This document shows positions 14,999-23,340 of a DNA stretch of 50,459 nucleotides, piece after piece; position 1 is the stretch's first letter; each line of letters begins with the position of its first letter. The DNA is taken from the NCBI GenBank assembly GCA_030042915.1, contig JASHYS010000245.1:1-50459 (forward strand), given 5' to 3'. This DNA is from Acidobacteriaceae bacterium (GTDB lineage: Bacteria > Acidobacteriota > Terriglobia > Terriglobales > Acidobacteriaceae). The notes beneath the pieces were generated by a model, which was not told where the DNA came from, did not search any database, and worked only from the letters and a program-made list of their open reading frames with translations. Made by a program: the position numbers and the translations under genes.

Positions 14999-16828
14999 CT
15001 ACTCTGCTGGTGCTGCCTCTCGCGCCGCGCCACGTCGGGTGGGAGCAGCTGCCGCTCGCATCCACTCCATCGGCATGCGGCGCCGGCGTACGGAGCCGGT
15101 CAGTTCTTCCATGGCCAGCCGCATTCCCATTGCTGCCAGCGAAGCCAGCCCGGCATAACGGTTCTTTACCTTCCAGCGTAGCTCGGCGTAAGTGCGCGCC
15201 GCGCTATGCCGCGGCTCGACGCGTGCAGCCGATCCTTCAATTGCGGTGCCCTGCCGCAACGCCTGCCGCACATGATCCAGCCATGCCAGCGCTTCGTCAA
15301 TCTCGTTGGCAATGCGCCGGTGCATTTGGGTCCCGACCAGCCCCTGCCGCAGTTTGAAGTCGTTCATCTTTGCCATGCTGGCATACGTCGACTTCACAAT
15401 CTGCTCGCGGGTCATGGCTTCGGTCTCATAATTCAGAATGAACTCCCACGACGGCGCGGTCAGATGCCGCAGGTGCTCTTCGAGCGTGGTCGCCAGCCGC
15501 CGAAATCCAAAACACTCCGGATGCTCAAACGCACGGCTAGCTGGGTCGAGGAAGGGCGCCAGCGGAGCCACGAAATAACAGACCCGCTTGTCTCCGCCGC
15601 AGGCCTGGTAAATCTCCTCGCAAAAGTCAATGTTGGCCAACGCGCTCTCCGGGGTCTGGTGCGGCAAGCCCACCATGAAGAAAAGATCGAGCTTCCGGCA
15701 TCCATGGGCCAGGGCCGCCTTCACGGTGTCAAGAAATTCCGCATTGGAGCAGGCGAATTTCCCATTCACCTTGCGCAGATTTTCATCGCCGCTTTCCAGA
15801 GTGATTTCAAGGCTGTAGCGCGGTATGTGCCGTTCCAGGAGCTGAAAAAACCGCCCATCCGCCTTCCAGAAGAGCTCAAATACCAGCTCGTTGCGCGGTT
15901 TTAGTGCCGCCACTCGCTCCAGAAACTCTTCAACATATTTCGGCCCGCCCTGGCGGATATCGCCAATCACAAAAGTGGGCGTCCGGCTGAAGCGCTGAAT
16001 AAACGCAATGTCGTCGGCGAGCTTGGCCGGCGAGCGCAGCGTGGGCTGGGTGCGCGCACAATTGAAGCCATAGGCTGACCTCGATCCGCCACACACCAGG
16101 CAGTCCTGCGTGCAGCCGCGCACGGTCAACAGCGCCGTCAGCGGATACTGCAGCCATCCGCGATACGGAATCACATCCAGCAGATTTCTGTAGCGAAATA
16201 CCGACCGCACTGCATAGCGGTAATCCGGAATATTCACATCGTCGAGTGTCTCCGGCAGCGGCCCCACGGGATTCACCACTACGTCGTCGCACTCTCCGGC
16301 CCGCTTTCCAGCCTGCTTCCAAACCAGGTTTGGCACGCGAGAATAATCCGGCTCGCCGGACCGTAACTCATTCATCAACGCCAGCACGGCCTTCTCTGTT
16401 GTGTCGCCGCGCATGACAAAGTCCACGCAGCCGTTTCCCATCAGCTCGCGATGAAAGTACGTGGCCGAAAGCCCGCCCAGCATGACCCGCGCCTGCGGAT
16501 GCGCTCGCTTGACCAGTTTGGCGATCTCCAGCGCCCCTTGCGCATGCGGCAGCCAATGCAGCGAAATCCCAAAGACCGGGCTGTCAAGCTTGCCGATCTT
16601 TCTTTCCACGTCGAAAGCGCGGTCCATGAGCATCCGCGCCGCCAGATTGACAATCTTCACGCGGTAGCCAAACCGCTCAAGATAGCCGGCAATGCTGGTA
16701 AACCCGATGGGGTACATGTCGAACACCGACGACGAAGGGATGACGTCGCTGATCGGCCCGCGAAACTGATTCGCTCGTCTAAAGTCGTAAAGGCTGGGTG
16801 GGTGAAGCAGCACCAGGTCGAATTTCAC
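14999..16828 (-). CDS. B12-binding-domain radical SAM protein
   Basis: A 609-residue enzyme. The N-terminal 190 residues form a cobalamin-binding-type domain (FDLVLLHPPS, YPIGFTSIAGYLERFGY, ARVMLGGLSATYFHREL). The radical SAM core follows with the cluster motif CTQDCLVC (CxxxCxxC) near residue 240. Further core strands are PTFVIGDIRQGGPKYVEEFL, YSLEITLESGDENLRKVNGK and LDLFFMVGLPHQTPESA. The C-terminal 150 residues are helical and basic. Such proteins use S-adenosylmethionine and a 4Fe-4S cluster for radical chemistry, often methylation or ring rearrangement, but no substrate can be assigned here. It resembles archaeal and bacterial families known only as B12-binding/radical SAM proteins. The GTG start has a GGGGAG site 8 bases upstream. 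No pathway partner lies beside it. Confidence 0.9.
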   Translation of the reverse strand: MKFDLVLLHPPSLYDFRRANQFRGPISDVIPSSSVFDMYPIGFTSIAGYLERFGYRVKIVNLAARMLMDRAFDVERKIGKLDSPVFGISLHWLPHAQGALEIAKLVKRAHPQARVMLGGLSATYFHRELMGNGCVDFVMRGDTTEKAVLALMNELRSGEPDYSRVPNLVWKQAGKRAGECDDVVVNPVGPLPETLDDVNIPDYRYAVRSVFRYRNLLDVIPYRGWLQYPLTALLTVRGCTQDCLVCGGSRSAYGFNCARTQPTLRSPAKLADDIAFIQRFSRTPTFVIGDIRQGGPKYVEEFLERVAALKPRNELVFELFWKADGRFFQLLERHIPRYSLEITLESGDENLRKVNGKFACSNAEFLDTVKAALAHGCRKLDLFFMVGLPHQTPESALANIDFCEEIYQACGGDKRVCYFVAPLAPFLDPASRAFEHPECFGFRRLATTLEEHLRHLTAPSWEFILNYETEAMTREQIVKSTYASMAKMNDFKLRQGLVGTQMHRRIANEIDEALAWLDHVRQALRQGTAIEGSAARVEPRHSAARTYAELRWKVKNRYAGLASLAAMGMRLAMEELTGSVRRRRMPMEWMRAAAAPTRRGAAREAAPAE

Positions 16829-17149
16829 TCACGCTGCTCCCCAGCCTCGTTCATCAGGAATGCATGTAAAGAGGCAAAAAACAAATCCAAGAAGCTCGGA
16901 CACAACTCCGTGCGCCGCACCACGAGTTACGGCTCACATTCTGCTGTCAGATTAGGCCCTGGCGGAACGTGTCGCGGTGATCGCAATCACACGGCACCTG
17001 TGGCTTCTTAGCGAAGGAACCGAGAGCGGCTGGGCTTGGGGATAGGATGCGTGCCTGGAGCGGCAGGTTGACCTTGGATGGGAAGGGTGGATCGATCGGG
17101 TGAAGGTTGTTTAATAGTCAGCAGGAAGGAATGCGGTGAGGCACCCGTC
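16829..17149. other. Intergenic region upstream of the radical SAM gene
   Basis: 321 bases with no supported gene. The only structured element I see is the CRP/FNR-like palindrome at 16976-16991. Confidence 0.6.
16976..16991. promoter_or_regulatory. CRP/FNR-family operator, site 3
   Basis: GGTGATCGCAATCACA fits TGTGA-N6-TCACA at 9 of 10 positions and contains the perfect inverted repeat GTGAT-CGCA-ATCAC. It is 148 bases upstream of the radical SAM gene start, rather far for direct activation. Confidence 0.4.
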
Positions 17150-17398
17150 TCAGACAATGTCGGGCTCAAGCGCCGCCTGGGCGTCGCGAAACTCCAGCTC
17201 CGATACCTCAGCGATGTTGCATTCCACCTGCAGTGCACCCTCAGAGATGGTTCCAGGGGCGCAAAACGCGCAGGGCAGCATGGCAGGAAGCCGTGTTACC
17301 GCGTCATTTGGATTTTGGGCGCGGTAGTACCTGGTGATGTAGTTTTCGTGATGGTCGCCTGCGCAAAAGTAGTGAAATTGAACCCTATAAATATGCAT
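17150..17398 (-). CDS. Small protein of unknown function
   Basis: An 82-residue reading frame starting with MHIYRVQFHYF. It contains three Cys in the middle (YFCAGDHH earlier, then LPCAFCAPG and VECNIAEV) and an acidic C-terminal part (SELEFRDAQAALEPDIV). The open frame extends further upstream, but the upstream part is Ser/Arg-rich with no protein-like character, so the internal ATG is the better start. No strong ribosome binding site is visible. The mix of His and Cys might bind metal, but no family is recognised. Codon usage is less biased than in neighbours. A minority chance remains that it is not a gene. Confidence 0.4.
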   Translation of the reverse strand: MHIYRVQFHYFCAGDHHENYITRYYRAQNPNDAVTRLPAMLPCAFCAPGTISEGALQVECNIAEVSELEFRDAQAALEPDIV

Positions 17399-17673
17399 AG
17401 TGCCGGGTCGGACACAGTTTCGGTCCGTTTCTTTAATCACCTCCAGAATGCCGGCGGCTATTGTGCGGAGGCCGGCATCTTTACCCACTCTGTTTGATGC
17501 GCTGCGCCCGCATTTGGGGTGCAAGGGGCGGCGTTTTGTGGCTTGATATGGCGGCATCAAGGCTCGGGTTCGAGACGATCGTGCCGTTGCGCGTGAAGGC
17601 GAAAATGCACTCACTGAATGGTTCGGCCGAGCCACTGGAGCACTGCAGTCTCCAGAGCGATGCGGTGCTGTAT

Positions 17674-18111
17674 TCACACGCGCCAGGTGTCGGGGCGCCA
17701 GTTGTTGATGCGTTCCTTGATTTGCTTGCGGTTCCAGTTGTGCTCGAGGGCCTGCTTGGCCAACTCCACAACCTCGTCGTCGGAGGCAAAGCGGAGCCCG
17801 ATCAACTGGTCCTCAGTGAGGCGGTAGATCTGCGTGTGCCACTCCCGCGGCGCCAGAGCCTGGAGGCGCAACCTCTCTTCCAGCCGGATCAATCGATCCT
17901 GGACCTTGAGGGGATAGATGCGCACCTTGAACAGCACCAGGAACGCCGCTATCGATAGCGCTACCAGCCACGCCGAGTAGAAACAGAAATGGTGCACGGC
18001 GTAGACGATGGATACAACGAGGTTGACGAGGAAGACAAACGTTAGAAGGAAATGAAAGATGGGATCGAATCGCGCGTGATTTTTGAGATTTTGCGGTTCT
18101 GACTTACTCAT
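17674..18111 (-). CDS. DUF6526-type two-helix membrane protein
   Basis: A 145-residue protein. Two adjacent transmembrane helices (FDPIFHFLLTFVFLVNLVVSIVYAVHH and FYSAWLVALSIAAFLVLFKVRI) are followed by a cytoplasmic helical domain with VQDRLIRLEERLRLQALAP, LTEDQLIGLRFASDDEVVELA and KQIKERINNWRPDTWRV. This is the pattern of DUF6526, a family common in Acidobacteriota with no known function. The start codon overlaps the stop of the upstream lipoprotein gene by 8 bases (ATGAGTAA), implying translational coupling and perhaps a shared envelope role. Confidence 0.8.
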   Translation of the reverse strand: MSKSEPQNLKNHARFDPIFHFLLTFVFLVNLVVSIVYAVHHFCFYSAWLVALSIAAFLVLFKVRIYPLKVQDRLIRLEERLRLQALAPREWHTQIYRLTEDQLIGLRFASDDEVVELAKQALEHNWNRKQIKERINNWRPDTWRV

Positions 18112-19219
18112 TCGCAGTTCCGGTTTCCTTCATGCCGGAACCGGTTTCCGTGGCCGGCCGTGTTACAGCGGAAGCCAAGGGAACGGCGCCGGAGACATTC
18201 GCGCCTAAGCTCGATGCCACGGACGCAGGTCCGCTGGCAGGAGACACGGCGCTGGCGGAATTCTCGAGGTTCGCGGCCGGCCCTGTCAACGCCGATAGAT
18301 TCTCCGGTCCCAGAACCTCAGGATGCTTGGGGACCAGATGGTAGCGGCCGCGCACCAGGTAGTCAACGAACATTCCGCCTGCCAGATAAGGATTGACTAT
18401 GGCGATAGGGATGGCGTAGACCGTGGTCACAATGGACTCGTCAATGCCCTTGTTGGAGTGGCTTCCGTGCCGGTAACCCGGAATCTGTGGAATCTCGTAG
18501 ACGGTCAGATCCTCAGCGGGATGCTTGCGCGCGTAGTGCACCAACTTGTACGTGATCTGCTTGGGGGTCGTCATCCCCGCATCGGGAAAGATATTGCGCC
18601 TAAAGCTATGCGGGAAGTAACCATTGAGGATGACGCGCGCAAAATCGGCGCAGTTATTGAAAAGGAGGTCGAATCTGGTGCGGTTCGGCCCTGCATTCAT
18701 GCGCGCAATCAGGGCGTCGTCCTGCTCAGCAGTGGTTTCAAAGCGGAAGGCGTAGATGCGGCGCTCATAAGCCGAACCTACCAGCTGCGTCCAGCCGCCA
18801 TGCACGAAGTTGCCCGGCGATAACCTGGCACCGAGGCTCGCCAGATGGGCTTCGCGATAGCGATTGCGCAACTGCACCACGACATCGTGATCGACGAGCT
18901 GGGGAACGTCGGAGGGGTTGTCAACCGCGTAGAGGTAGGGAACGAGCGGAATCGCCACCCAATCATACCCATCGATTCCCTGGTAGCGGGCGATCACGAC
19001 GCCCATCTCGCCGGGCCGGCAGCGCCGCAGTTGCACGGGATTTTCAGCGCAAATGCGCTGGAAATAGATAGCGTTGTGCCCAGTGGGATTCAGAGCGCCA
19101 AAAAATCCATACGGCTGCTCCATGAGCAGAGCTGCCTGGGCGTAGCCGTGCGCACAACCAAGAACTGATAAAAGAATGAAAACAAATAATATGTTTCTTA
19201 CTTGGTGACTCGAAAGCAT
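18104..19219 (-). CDS. Envelope protein with LRAT/NlpC-like His and NNC motifs, probable lipoprotein
   Basis: A 371-residue exported protein. The N-terminus MLSSHQVRNILFVFILLSVLGC is a signal sequence, with a lipobox-like SVLGC at Cys22. A normal cleavage after AYAQ is the alternative. H48 in TGHNAIYF and C190 in FNNCADFARVIL recall the His and Cys of permuted papain-fold (LRAT, NlpC/P60, DUF4105-like) proteins, so a thiol hydrolase or acyltransferase is possible. Later parts are HGSHSNKGIDESIVTTVYAIPIAIVNPYLAGG, perhaps a membrane-associated segment, and a Ser/Ala-rich tail. The frame is open for a further 530 bases upstream, but that part is Arg/Ser-rich. The ATG at 19219 has an AGGGGAA site. 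It is coupled to the DUF6526 gene. Confidence 0.7.
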   Translation of the reverse strand: MLSSHQVRNILFVFILLSVLGCAHGYAQAALLMEQPYGFFGALNPTGHNAIYFQRICAENPVQLRRCRPGEMGVVIARYQGIDGYDWVAIPLVPYLYAVDNPSDVPQLVDHDVVVQLRNRYREAHLASLGARLSPGNFVHGGWTQLVGSAYERRIYAFRFETTAEQDDALIARMNAGPNRTRFDLLFNNCADFARVILNGYFPHSFRRNIFPDAGMTTPKQITYKLVHYARKHPAEDLTVYEIPQIPGYRHGSHSNKGIDESIVTTVYAIPIAIVNPYLAGGMFVDYLVRGRYHLVPKHPEVLGPENLSALTGPAANLENSASAVSPASGPASVASSLGANVSGAVPLASAVTRPATETGSGMKETGTANE

Positions 19220-19481
19220 CGGTTCCCCTTGGATAGGATTGCCGGAATCTTTGCCACTCTCAGTATGCACCGGTTCCTTTAAAGAATCGGTAAAAGGCAA
19301 GCCTTCTACCCTTGATTTCCTTGATGCACGGGAGATCCAGAAGGGATGGAATCGCGAACCGGGAAAAATAACCCTTCCGCCCCGCAGATATAAGTTCAGA
19401 CGTGATTTGCGACAGAATGTTGCGGAATACGACGGGCGCAGGCGCGGCGAACAGGTGGCGTAGATTCCAGAAAAGACCGCC

Positions 19482-19814
19482 CTATTGCCTGGGGGGAACG
19501 ATGATCGAAATCTCCTGCACTTCAATGAGGCCGGAGCCGGCGCGCCTTTCGAGCTCGGGAAGAATCGCATCCACTTTTTCGCGCGTCTCGATGAACTCGA
19601 CTTTGATGGGCAGGCGGTCGGATATCTCGAGGATGTGAGCAGAGTGCAGGCGGTGCCGCACGCCAAAGCCGGCGACGCCCTTGACCACGGTGGCGCCCGC
19701 GATGCCGCTGTGAAAGAGAAAGTCGAGAATGCTGGTATAGACCGGAACACCATGATGCTTGGCTCCGTCGCTCAGATAGAGCGTAACTTTGACGGCCTTA
19801 CCGGTGGTCAACAT
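19482..19814 (-). CDS. DUF190 (PII-like) protein of the fluoride operon
   Basis: A 110-residue DUF190/UPF0166 protein, whose fold resembles the PII signalling trimer. Typical blocks are KVTLYLSDGAKHHGVPVYTSILDFL, GIAGATVVKGVAGFG and LPIKVEFIETREKVDAILPELE. DUF190 genes are very often next to crcB. They are thought to regulate or assist the fluoride channel, but no mechanism is proven. It is the last gene of the antiporter-uspA-crcB-DUF190 operon. A GGAAAG ribosome binding site precedes the ATG. The gap to crcB is 164 bases, so it may also have its own promoter. Confidence 0.9.
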   Translation of the reverse strand: MLTTGKAVKVTLYLSDGAKHHGVPVYTSILDFLFHSGIAGATVVKGVAGFGVRHRLHSAHILEISDRLPIKVEFIETREKVDAILPELERRAGSGLIEVQEISIIVPPRQ

Positions 19815-19978
19815 GGCTTTCCTTTCTTCCAGTTCACCTGCGCATTCTCAGGCACACAGCGGGCAGCGAAGCGGACAACGAAGGATTGAAGCACTTCTAA
19901 GCAAAAGTTTCAACCTGGAACTGCCCGTCGCAAAGTTGGCATCGGGATGGCCTCGCATGAAGCGCCAGTTCGCAGCCG

Positions 19979-20353
19979 CTAAAGCAGATCGGCGAGGGCG
20001 GTGCCGCACCAGGTGGCAGCGAGGCCCAGAATGAGGCTGCCTGCGGCATAGAGCGAGCCCAGGAAAAACGCACCCGAGCGCAGGGTGGAGAGCGTCTCCC
20101 ACTCATAGGTGGAAAATGTGCTGTAGGCGCCGATGAAGCCGATGGGTACCAGAAAGCGCCATGCCGGGCTCAGATCGGCTCGCTTGCCGAAATAGGTCAG
20201 CGTGAAGCCGATGATGACGCAGGCCGTCATGTTAATCACGATTGTTCCGTAGGGGAATTTGGTTCCCATGCGGCCTGAGATGGTTGAGCCGACCCAGTAG
20301 CGGACCATCGAGCCCAGTGCACCGCCTGCCGCGATGAGCAAGTATTTCTGCAA
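19979..20353 (-). CDS. crcB: CrcB/Fluc fluoride ion channel
   Basis: A 124-residue four-helix membrane protein that works as an antiparallel dimer exporting F- from the cytoplasm. Family marks are GGALGSMVRYWVG at the N-terminus, YGTIVIN with the conserved Asn41, and GFIGAYSTFSTYEWET, the Phe/Ser-lined track (about 72-87). The usual Gly after VN is replaced (NMTAC), a small deviation. The start is a TTG behind a strong GGAGGAA site. It lies in an operon behind a Kef-type antiporter and a universal stress protein, a combination typical of fluoride regulons. Confidence 0.93.
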   Translation of the reverse strand: MQKYLLIAAGGALGSMVRYWVGSTISGRMGTKFPYGTIVINMTACVIIGFTLTYFGKRADLSPAWRFLVPIGFIGAYSTFSTYEWETLSTLRSGAFFLGSLYAAGSLILGLAATWCGTALADLL

Positions 20354-20430
20354 CGTCTATTCCTCCATCGGCGATCTCCGGATCTTTTAACTTGAAGAAC
20401 GGCGTCCGGATTCCCGCTGCGTCCGTTCGA

Positions 20431-20868
20431 TCAATGCACAATCATAACGGGGCAATGCGCGTAACGCAGAACGCGTTCCGAATTCGATCCAATCATCCAG
20501 CGGTGCAGGACCGTATGACTGCGCTTGCCCATCACGATCACGCTGGCTTGCATCTTGTCCGCCATGTGAATAATTTGCTCGGCCGGGTGGCCGATTACAA
20601 TTTCGCTTTCGAAATCGATGCTTTTCTGACGGGCGCGTTCGCGTATCGAGGCGAAGTGCTTTTCAAATTTCTCTTTCGCGTCGTCTACAACGGCGTGAAA
20701 CTCAGCGCTCTCGGCCGGCTCAGGAGGGCGAATGACGGAGAGGACGTAGAGCTTGGCCTTCATGTCGGCGGCCATCGACAAAGCGACGTCGAGCGCATGC
20801 TCGGCATGAGGGGAGGCGTCGAATGCGAGCAGAATTCTTTGAAATCCAACAAAAACCGTGCTTCCCAT
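20431..20868 (-). CDS. Universal stress protein (UspA family)
   Basis: A 145-residue single-domain Usp. It has the N-terminal strand RILLAFDASPHAEHAL with the Asp that contacts the nucleotide. A second beta-alpha unit ends in IVIGHPAEQIIHMADKMQASVIVMGKRSH. The C-terminal ATP loop pattern G-x2-(G)-x9-GSNSERVL is partly degenerate, with Lys-Arg after the first Gly, so ATP binding is likely but not certain. It starts 9 bases after the antiporter stop. Usp genes are among those reported under fluoride-riboswitch control, which fits this operon. Confidence 0.9.
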   Translation of the reverse strand: MGSTVFVGFQRILLAFDASPHAEHALDVALSMAADMKAKLYVLSVIRPPEPAESAEFHAVVDDAKEKFEKHFASIRERARQKSIDFESEIVIGHPAEQIIHMADKMQASVIVMGKRSHTVLHRWMIGSNSERVLRYAHCPVMIVH

Positions 20869-20877
20869 TTTGCCGGC

Positions 20878-22095
20878 CTATACCTGTTCTCGAGCGGTGG
20901 CCCGCTGCGTCTCGTGCCCGGACGTCTGGATCGCCTGCGGATGCGCACGCGGAAGAAGATGCCGGGGCAGGAAAAATGCGTTTGCGATCATCGTCGGTAT
21001 TACGGCGCTCGCGATAACGGTGGCAACGAGATAGGAATACTGCGCTTGCGTGATGATGTGGTGATTGAGCCCGAAGAGTGCCGAAATGGTGCCGAACGTG
21101 AGCCCCGTGGACATCATTAACGTATAGTAAGCGCCCGCCGATCCGTCGTATTTGTGAACACGAACTGCGGGATATACTGCAATGGCTTTGCTTGCCGATT
21201 TTGCCAGGAAAAGAAAAAGCAGGACAGTGGGCGCCGCGATGAGCGCGGGGACCGACACAAATGATCCAGCGCGGATAAAGTAGAAGGGCGTAAGCAGCCC
21301 GAAGGTGAGCGTGCGCAGCCTGCGTATGAGCGCGTGGTCCTTGCCCACCGTTCCGGCGAGAACCATGCCGATGATGTATGCCGGCAGCACGGCTTCGCTC
21401 CCGGCCCAAACCGCTAATCCTCCCAGCGCGAACAGCAGGAAGAGAAGATACTTGGCTTCGAGTTCCGATACCCGCCCGCCGTACTTCTGGAAAAACCACG
21501 GAGTGAGGAAGGGAAGGACGGCCAGGGCCAGAACAGATACCGCGACGAAAACCAGCGTCTTGATGGTGAATGGGGAAAAGATCAGCCCCAGGGCAATCAC
21601 GGTCCCCAGGTCGTTGACAAAGCAGGCGGCCAGGATGGCCTTTCCGTATTCCGTCACGTTGAACCCAAGTTCCAACATGACGGCATAAACGACGGCGACC
21701 GAAGTTGTAGAAAGCGCCACGCCGCACAGCCAGCTGGGAAGCATGGGCCAGTGCAGAACGAAATGTGCGATGGCGGTGCAGCCCAAAAACGGGCCGAAGA
21801 AGCCGGCCAGTCCAACCACCAGCGACTCACGCCATTTGATTTTGAAGATGGTGGGATCGAGCTCTGCGCCGGCGAGAAACGTAAGTACGATCGCTCCCGT
21901 TCCGGCGAGGAAGCTGATCCATTGAGTATTTCCCTGCAGGCCGCCCGCGCCAAATTCCAAACTGATGATCAACTGCGCGATGGTGCCGACCACGATTTCA
22001 GAGAGCGCCGTAGAAACCTTGAACCAGATCGCCAGCAGCGTTGCCAGCAGAGCCAACCCGACCCACAAAGCCGACAAAGCCCATGCGTTGGCCAT
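20878..22095 (-). CDS. Cation:proton antiporter (CPA2/Kef-type)
   Basis: A 405-residue membrane antiporter with about 12 helices. It lacks the TrkA-N and other soluble regulatory domains, since it ends soon after the last helix. The motif ACFVNDLGTVIALG gives the ND pair at the ion site typical of electroneutral or K+/H+ members. GTGAIVLTFLAGAELDP and STTSVAVVYAVMLELG are the discontinuous-helix regions. It is the first gene of the fluoride-type operon. Antiporters of this superfamily are common fluoride-riboswitch targets. An AAGGAG site lies 8 bases before the ATG, and a structured leader precedes it. Confidence 0.9.
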   Translation of the reverse strand: MANAWALSALWVGLALLATLLAIWFKVSTALSEIVVGTIAQLIISLEFGAGGLQGNTQWISFLAGTGAIVLTFLAGAELDPTIFKIKWRESLVVGLAGFFGPFLGCTAIAHFVLHWPMLPSWLCGVALSTTSVAVVYAVMLELGFNVTEYGKAILAACFVNDLGTVIALGLIFSPFTIKTLVFVAVSVLALAVLPFLTPWFFQKYGGRVSELEAKYLLFLLFALGGLAVWAGSEAVLPAYIIGMVLAGTVGKDHALIRRLRTLTFGLLTPFYFIRAGSFVSVPALIAAPTVLLFLFLAKSASKAIAVYPAVRVHKYDGSAGAYYTLMMSTGLTFGTISALFGLNHHIITQAQYSYLVATVIASAVIPTMIANAFFLPRHLLPRAHPQAIQTSGHETQRATAREQV

Positions 22096-22140
22096 GGAAC
22101 GATGCTCCTTGTTCTTGTACTCGGGGATCGCGCCGCGACA

Positions 22141-22230
22141 TGACTCCGCAACAGGATTCCCTGTCAGGAGTCATCATCTGTCCGGCTAGCTGAGTGGACA
22201 GCGGTTACGGCGATTTCAGAATGGGTTGAC
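22141..22230 (-). promoter_or_regulatory. Leader resembling the 3' half of a fluoride (crcB-motif) riboswitch
   Basis: On the minus strand the order is AACCGC, a stem CTGTCC/GGACAG, then ATGATGACTCCT. This matches the arrangement of the crcB motif, AACCGC-stem-CUGAUGRCUCCUAC, very closely. It is followed by a nested hairpin in which TGACTCC pairs with GGAGTCA and ACAGG with CCTGT, a plausible expression platform that sequesters the ACTCC segment. The 5' hairpin whose loop should pair with ACTCC (pattern GGNGATGGAGT..) is not visible. In its place GCGGT could pair with ACCGC. The genes downstream (antiporter, Usp, CrcB, DUF190) are the usual fluoride regulon. It may be a degenerate or variant riboswitch. 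Confidence 0.35.
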
Positions 22231-22318
22231 CGCATTGAGCTGCTTGCCGTGCCGGCGGCTCCTTGACAGTCGCGGCGGCCTGACAAGCGGCTCTGGTGAA
22301 CCGCTATTCTGAAATCGC
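22210..22318. repeat. 13-bp inverted repeat
   Basis: GCGATTTCAGAAT at 22210-22222 is repeated as its exact reverse complement at 22306-22318, with 83 bases between. It could be a large leader hairpin, an operator pair, or the ends of a small miniature element. Confidence 0.55.
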
Positions 22319-22425
22319 GAGCAGGGTGAACTCCTTCACCACTACGTTCATTAGAACCCGGCGCGAAAGTGGGTGTCAACCAGGCGGTTGGGCCGCAGTG
22401 GGCGAGACGGTGAGTGAAGCTGGAG

Positions 22426-23202
22426 TCAGTCTTTCTTTTGCTTGCCGGCTTTGTCAGTGAGCGCCACGCGTGTGGAATGAGCTGCGCCGGCCACGGAGAG
22501 CAGGAAGCTCTGCATTTGCGGCGTGAATTCGCGGCGCTCGGCTTCTTTCTGCGCGAAGCAGACGATCCAGTACAGCAGAGTACATAGAAAAGCCACGATC
22601 TCGACTTCGTTCAGGACGCGGACCTGCGCGTAGGATGCCTGGTGGCGCTGAAGCGCCGCGATCCCAATATTGGCGAAGGAGTAAAAGCCAAGGCCGGTTG
22701 CCACCTGCAACTCGCGGTCGCGCCATCCGATGGAGAGAAGCTGGCTGCTTCCTATCAGGACGAGGAGGAAAATGATCTGCAGAATGGAGACTGTTTGCAG
22801 CAGATGCACGATCAATTGGGTTTTCGCTGTTGTTCCGGTGAGGGATGGGAGCGAGGCAAATGGCCAAACCGCGGCGCCAACTGCCAATACAACGCCGATG
22901 AGCGGAATCAGCGCACTGCGTGCCAGTGAGGCTCGGAGGGGACGCAGAATGGACCACGCGAGCTCAATGAGAACGCCAAGAAGCAGAGCCGAATCGACAA
23001 ATGAAAGGACCAGATAGGCCGGGGTGTAGAGCGAGCGGTTGATGAGGATGGCAGTGTACGCAATCAGGTCTGCGAGAAATATCCAAACGACATATGCAAA
23101 GAACAAGGGAAACTTCCGCCACAGATGCCTGTAGAGCATCAGGCCCACGACTGCCGCAGACACGACCTCCCCTGCGACCCAGAGTGTTGATTCCACGCTC
23201 AC
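22426..23202 (-). CDS. Seven-helix integral membrane protein, unknown
   Basis: A 258-residue protein with about seven hydrophobic helices and no large soluble domain. Segments include WVAGEVVSAAVVGLMLYRHL, FFAYVVWIFLADLIAYTAILI, YLVLSFVDSALLLGVLIELAW, ALIPLIGVVLAVGAAVWPF, SILQIIFLLVLIGSSQLL and EIVAFLCTLLYWIVCFAQ. The C-terminus is charged (KAGKQKKD) and probably cytoplasmic. I recognise no enzyme or transporter motif. Multi-span proteins of this outline are frequent orphans in Acidobacteriota. The start is a GTG with weak ribosome binding. It is separated from the fluoride operon by 330 bases and is not part of it. Confidence 0.75.
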   Translation of the reverse strand: MSVESTLWVAGEVVSAAVVGLMLYRHLWRKFPLFFAYVVWIFLADLIAYTAILINRSLYTPAYLVLSFVDSALLLGVLIELAWSILRPLRASLARSALIPLIGVVLAVGAAVWPFASLPSLTGTTAKTQLIVHLLQTVSILQIIFLLVLIGSSQLLSIGWRDRELQVATGLGFYSFANIGIAALQRHQASYAQVRVLNEVEIVAFLCTLLYWIVCFAQKEAERREFTPQMQSFLLSVAGAAHSTRVALTDKAGKQKKD

Positions 23203-23340
23203 TAACCCAGTTTAATCGAAAATTGGATTCTCATGACCTACGAACGTGCGGGGTAGGCTTACGAGAGGAACAAGGAGAATAACTTACACTGAAAGGGGAA
23301 TATAGAGGCGGGAACACCAGAAAATCAACCACTCTAAAAG

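Larger units (their letters stand above)
22096..22425. other. Leader and spacer upstream of the fluoride-type operon
   Basis: 330 bases. The part nearest the antiporter holds the riboswitch-like leader (22141-22230). A 13-bp inverted repeat flanks the middle (22210-22318). No open reading frame with a ribosome binding site is present. Confidence 0.6.

Noticed and set aside
19220..19753. N-terminal extension of the lipoprotein gene (178 more codons in frame)
   Set aside because: The extra residues are Arg/Ser/Pro-rich without protein-like pattern, overlap the DUF190 gene, and the ATG at 19219 has both a signal peptide and a ribosome binding site.
20354..20430. Fluoride riboswitch directly in front of crcB
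   Set aside because: The 77 bases contain a GATGG segment, but neither the AACCGC element nor the paired stems of the crcB motif are present. The only reasonable match is upstream of the antiporter.
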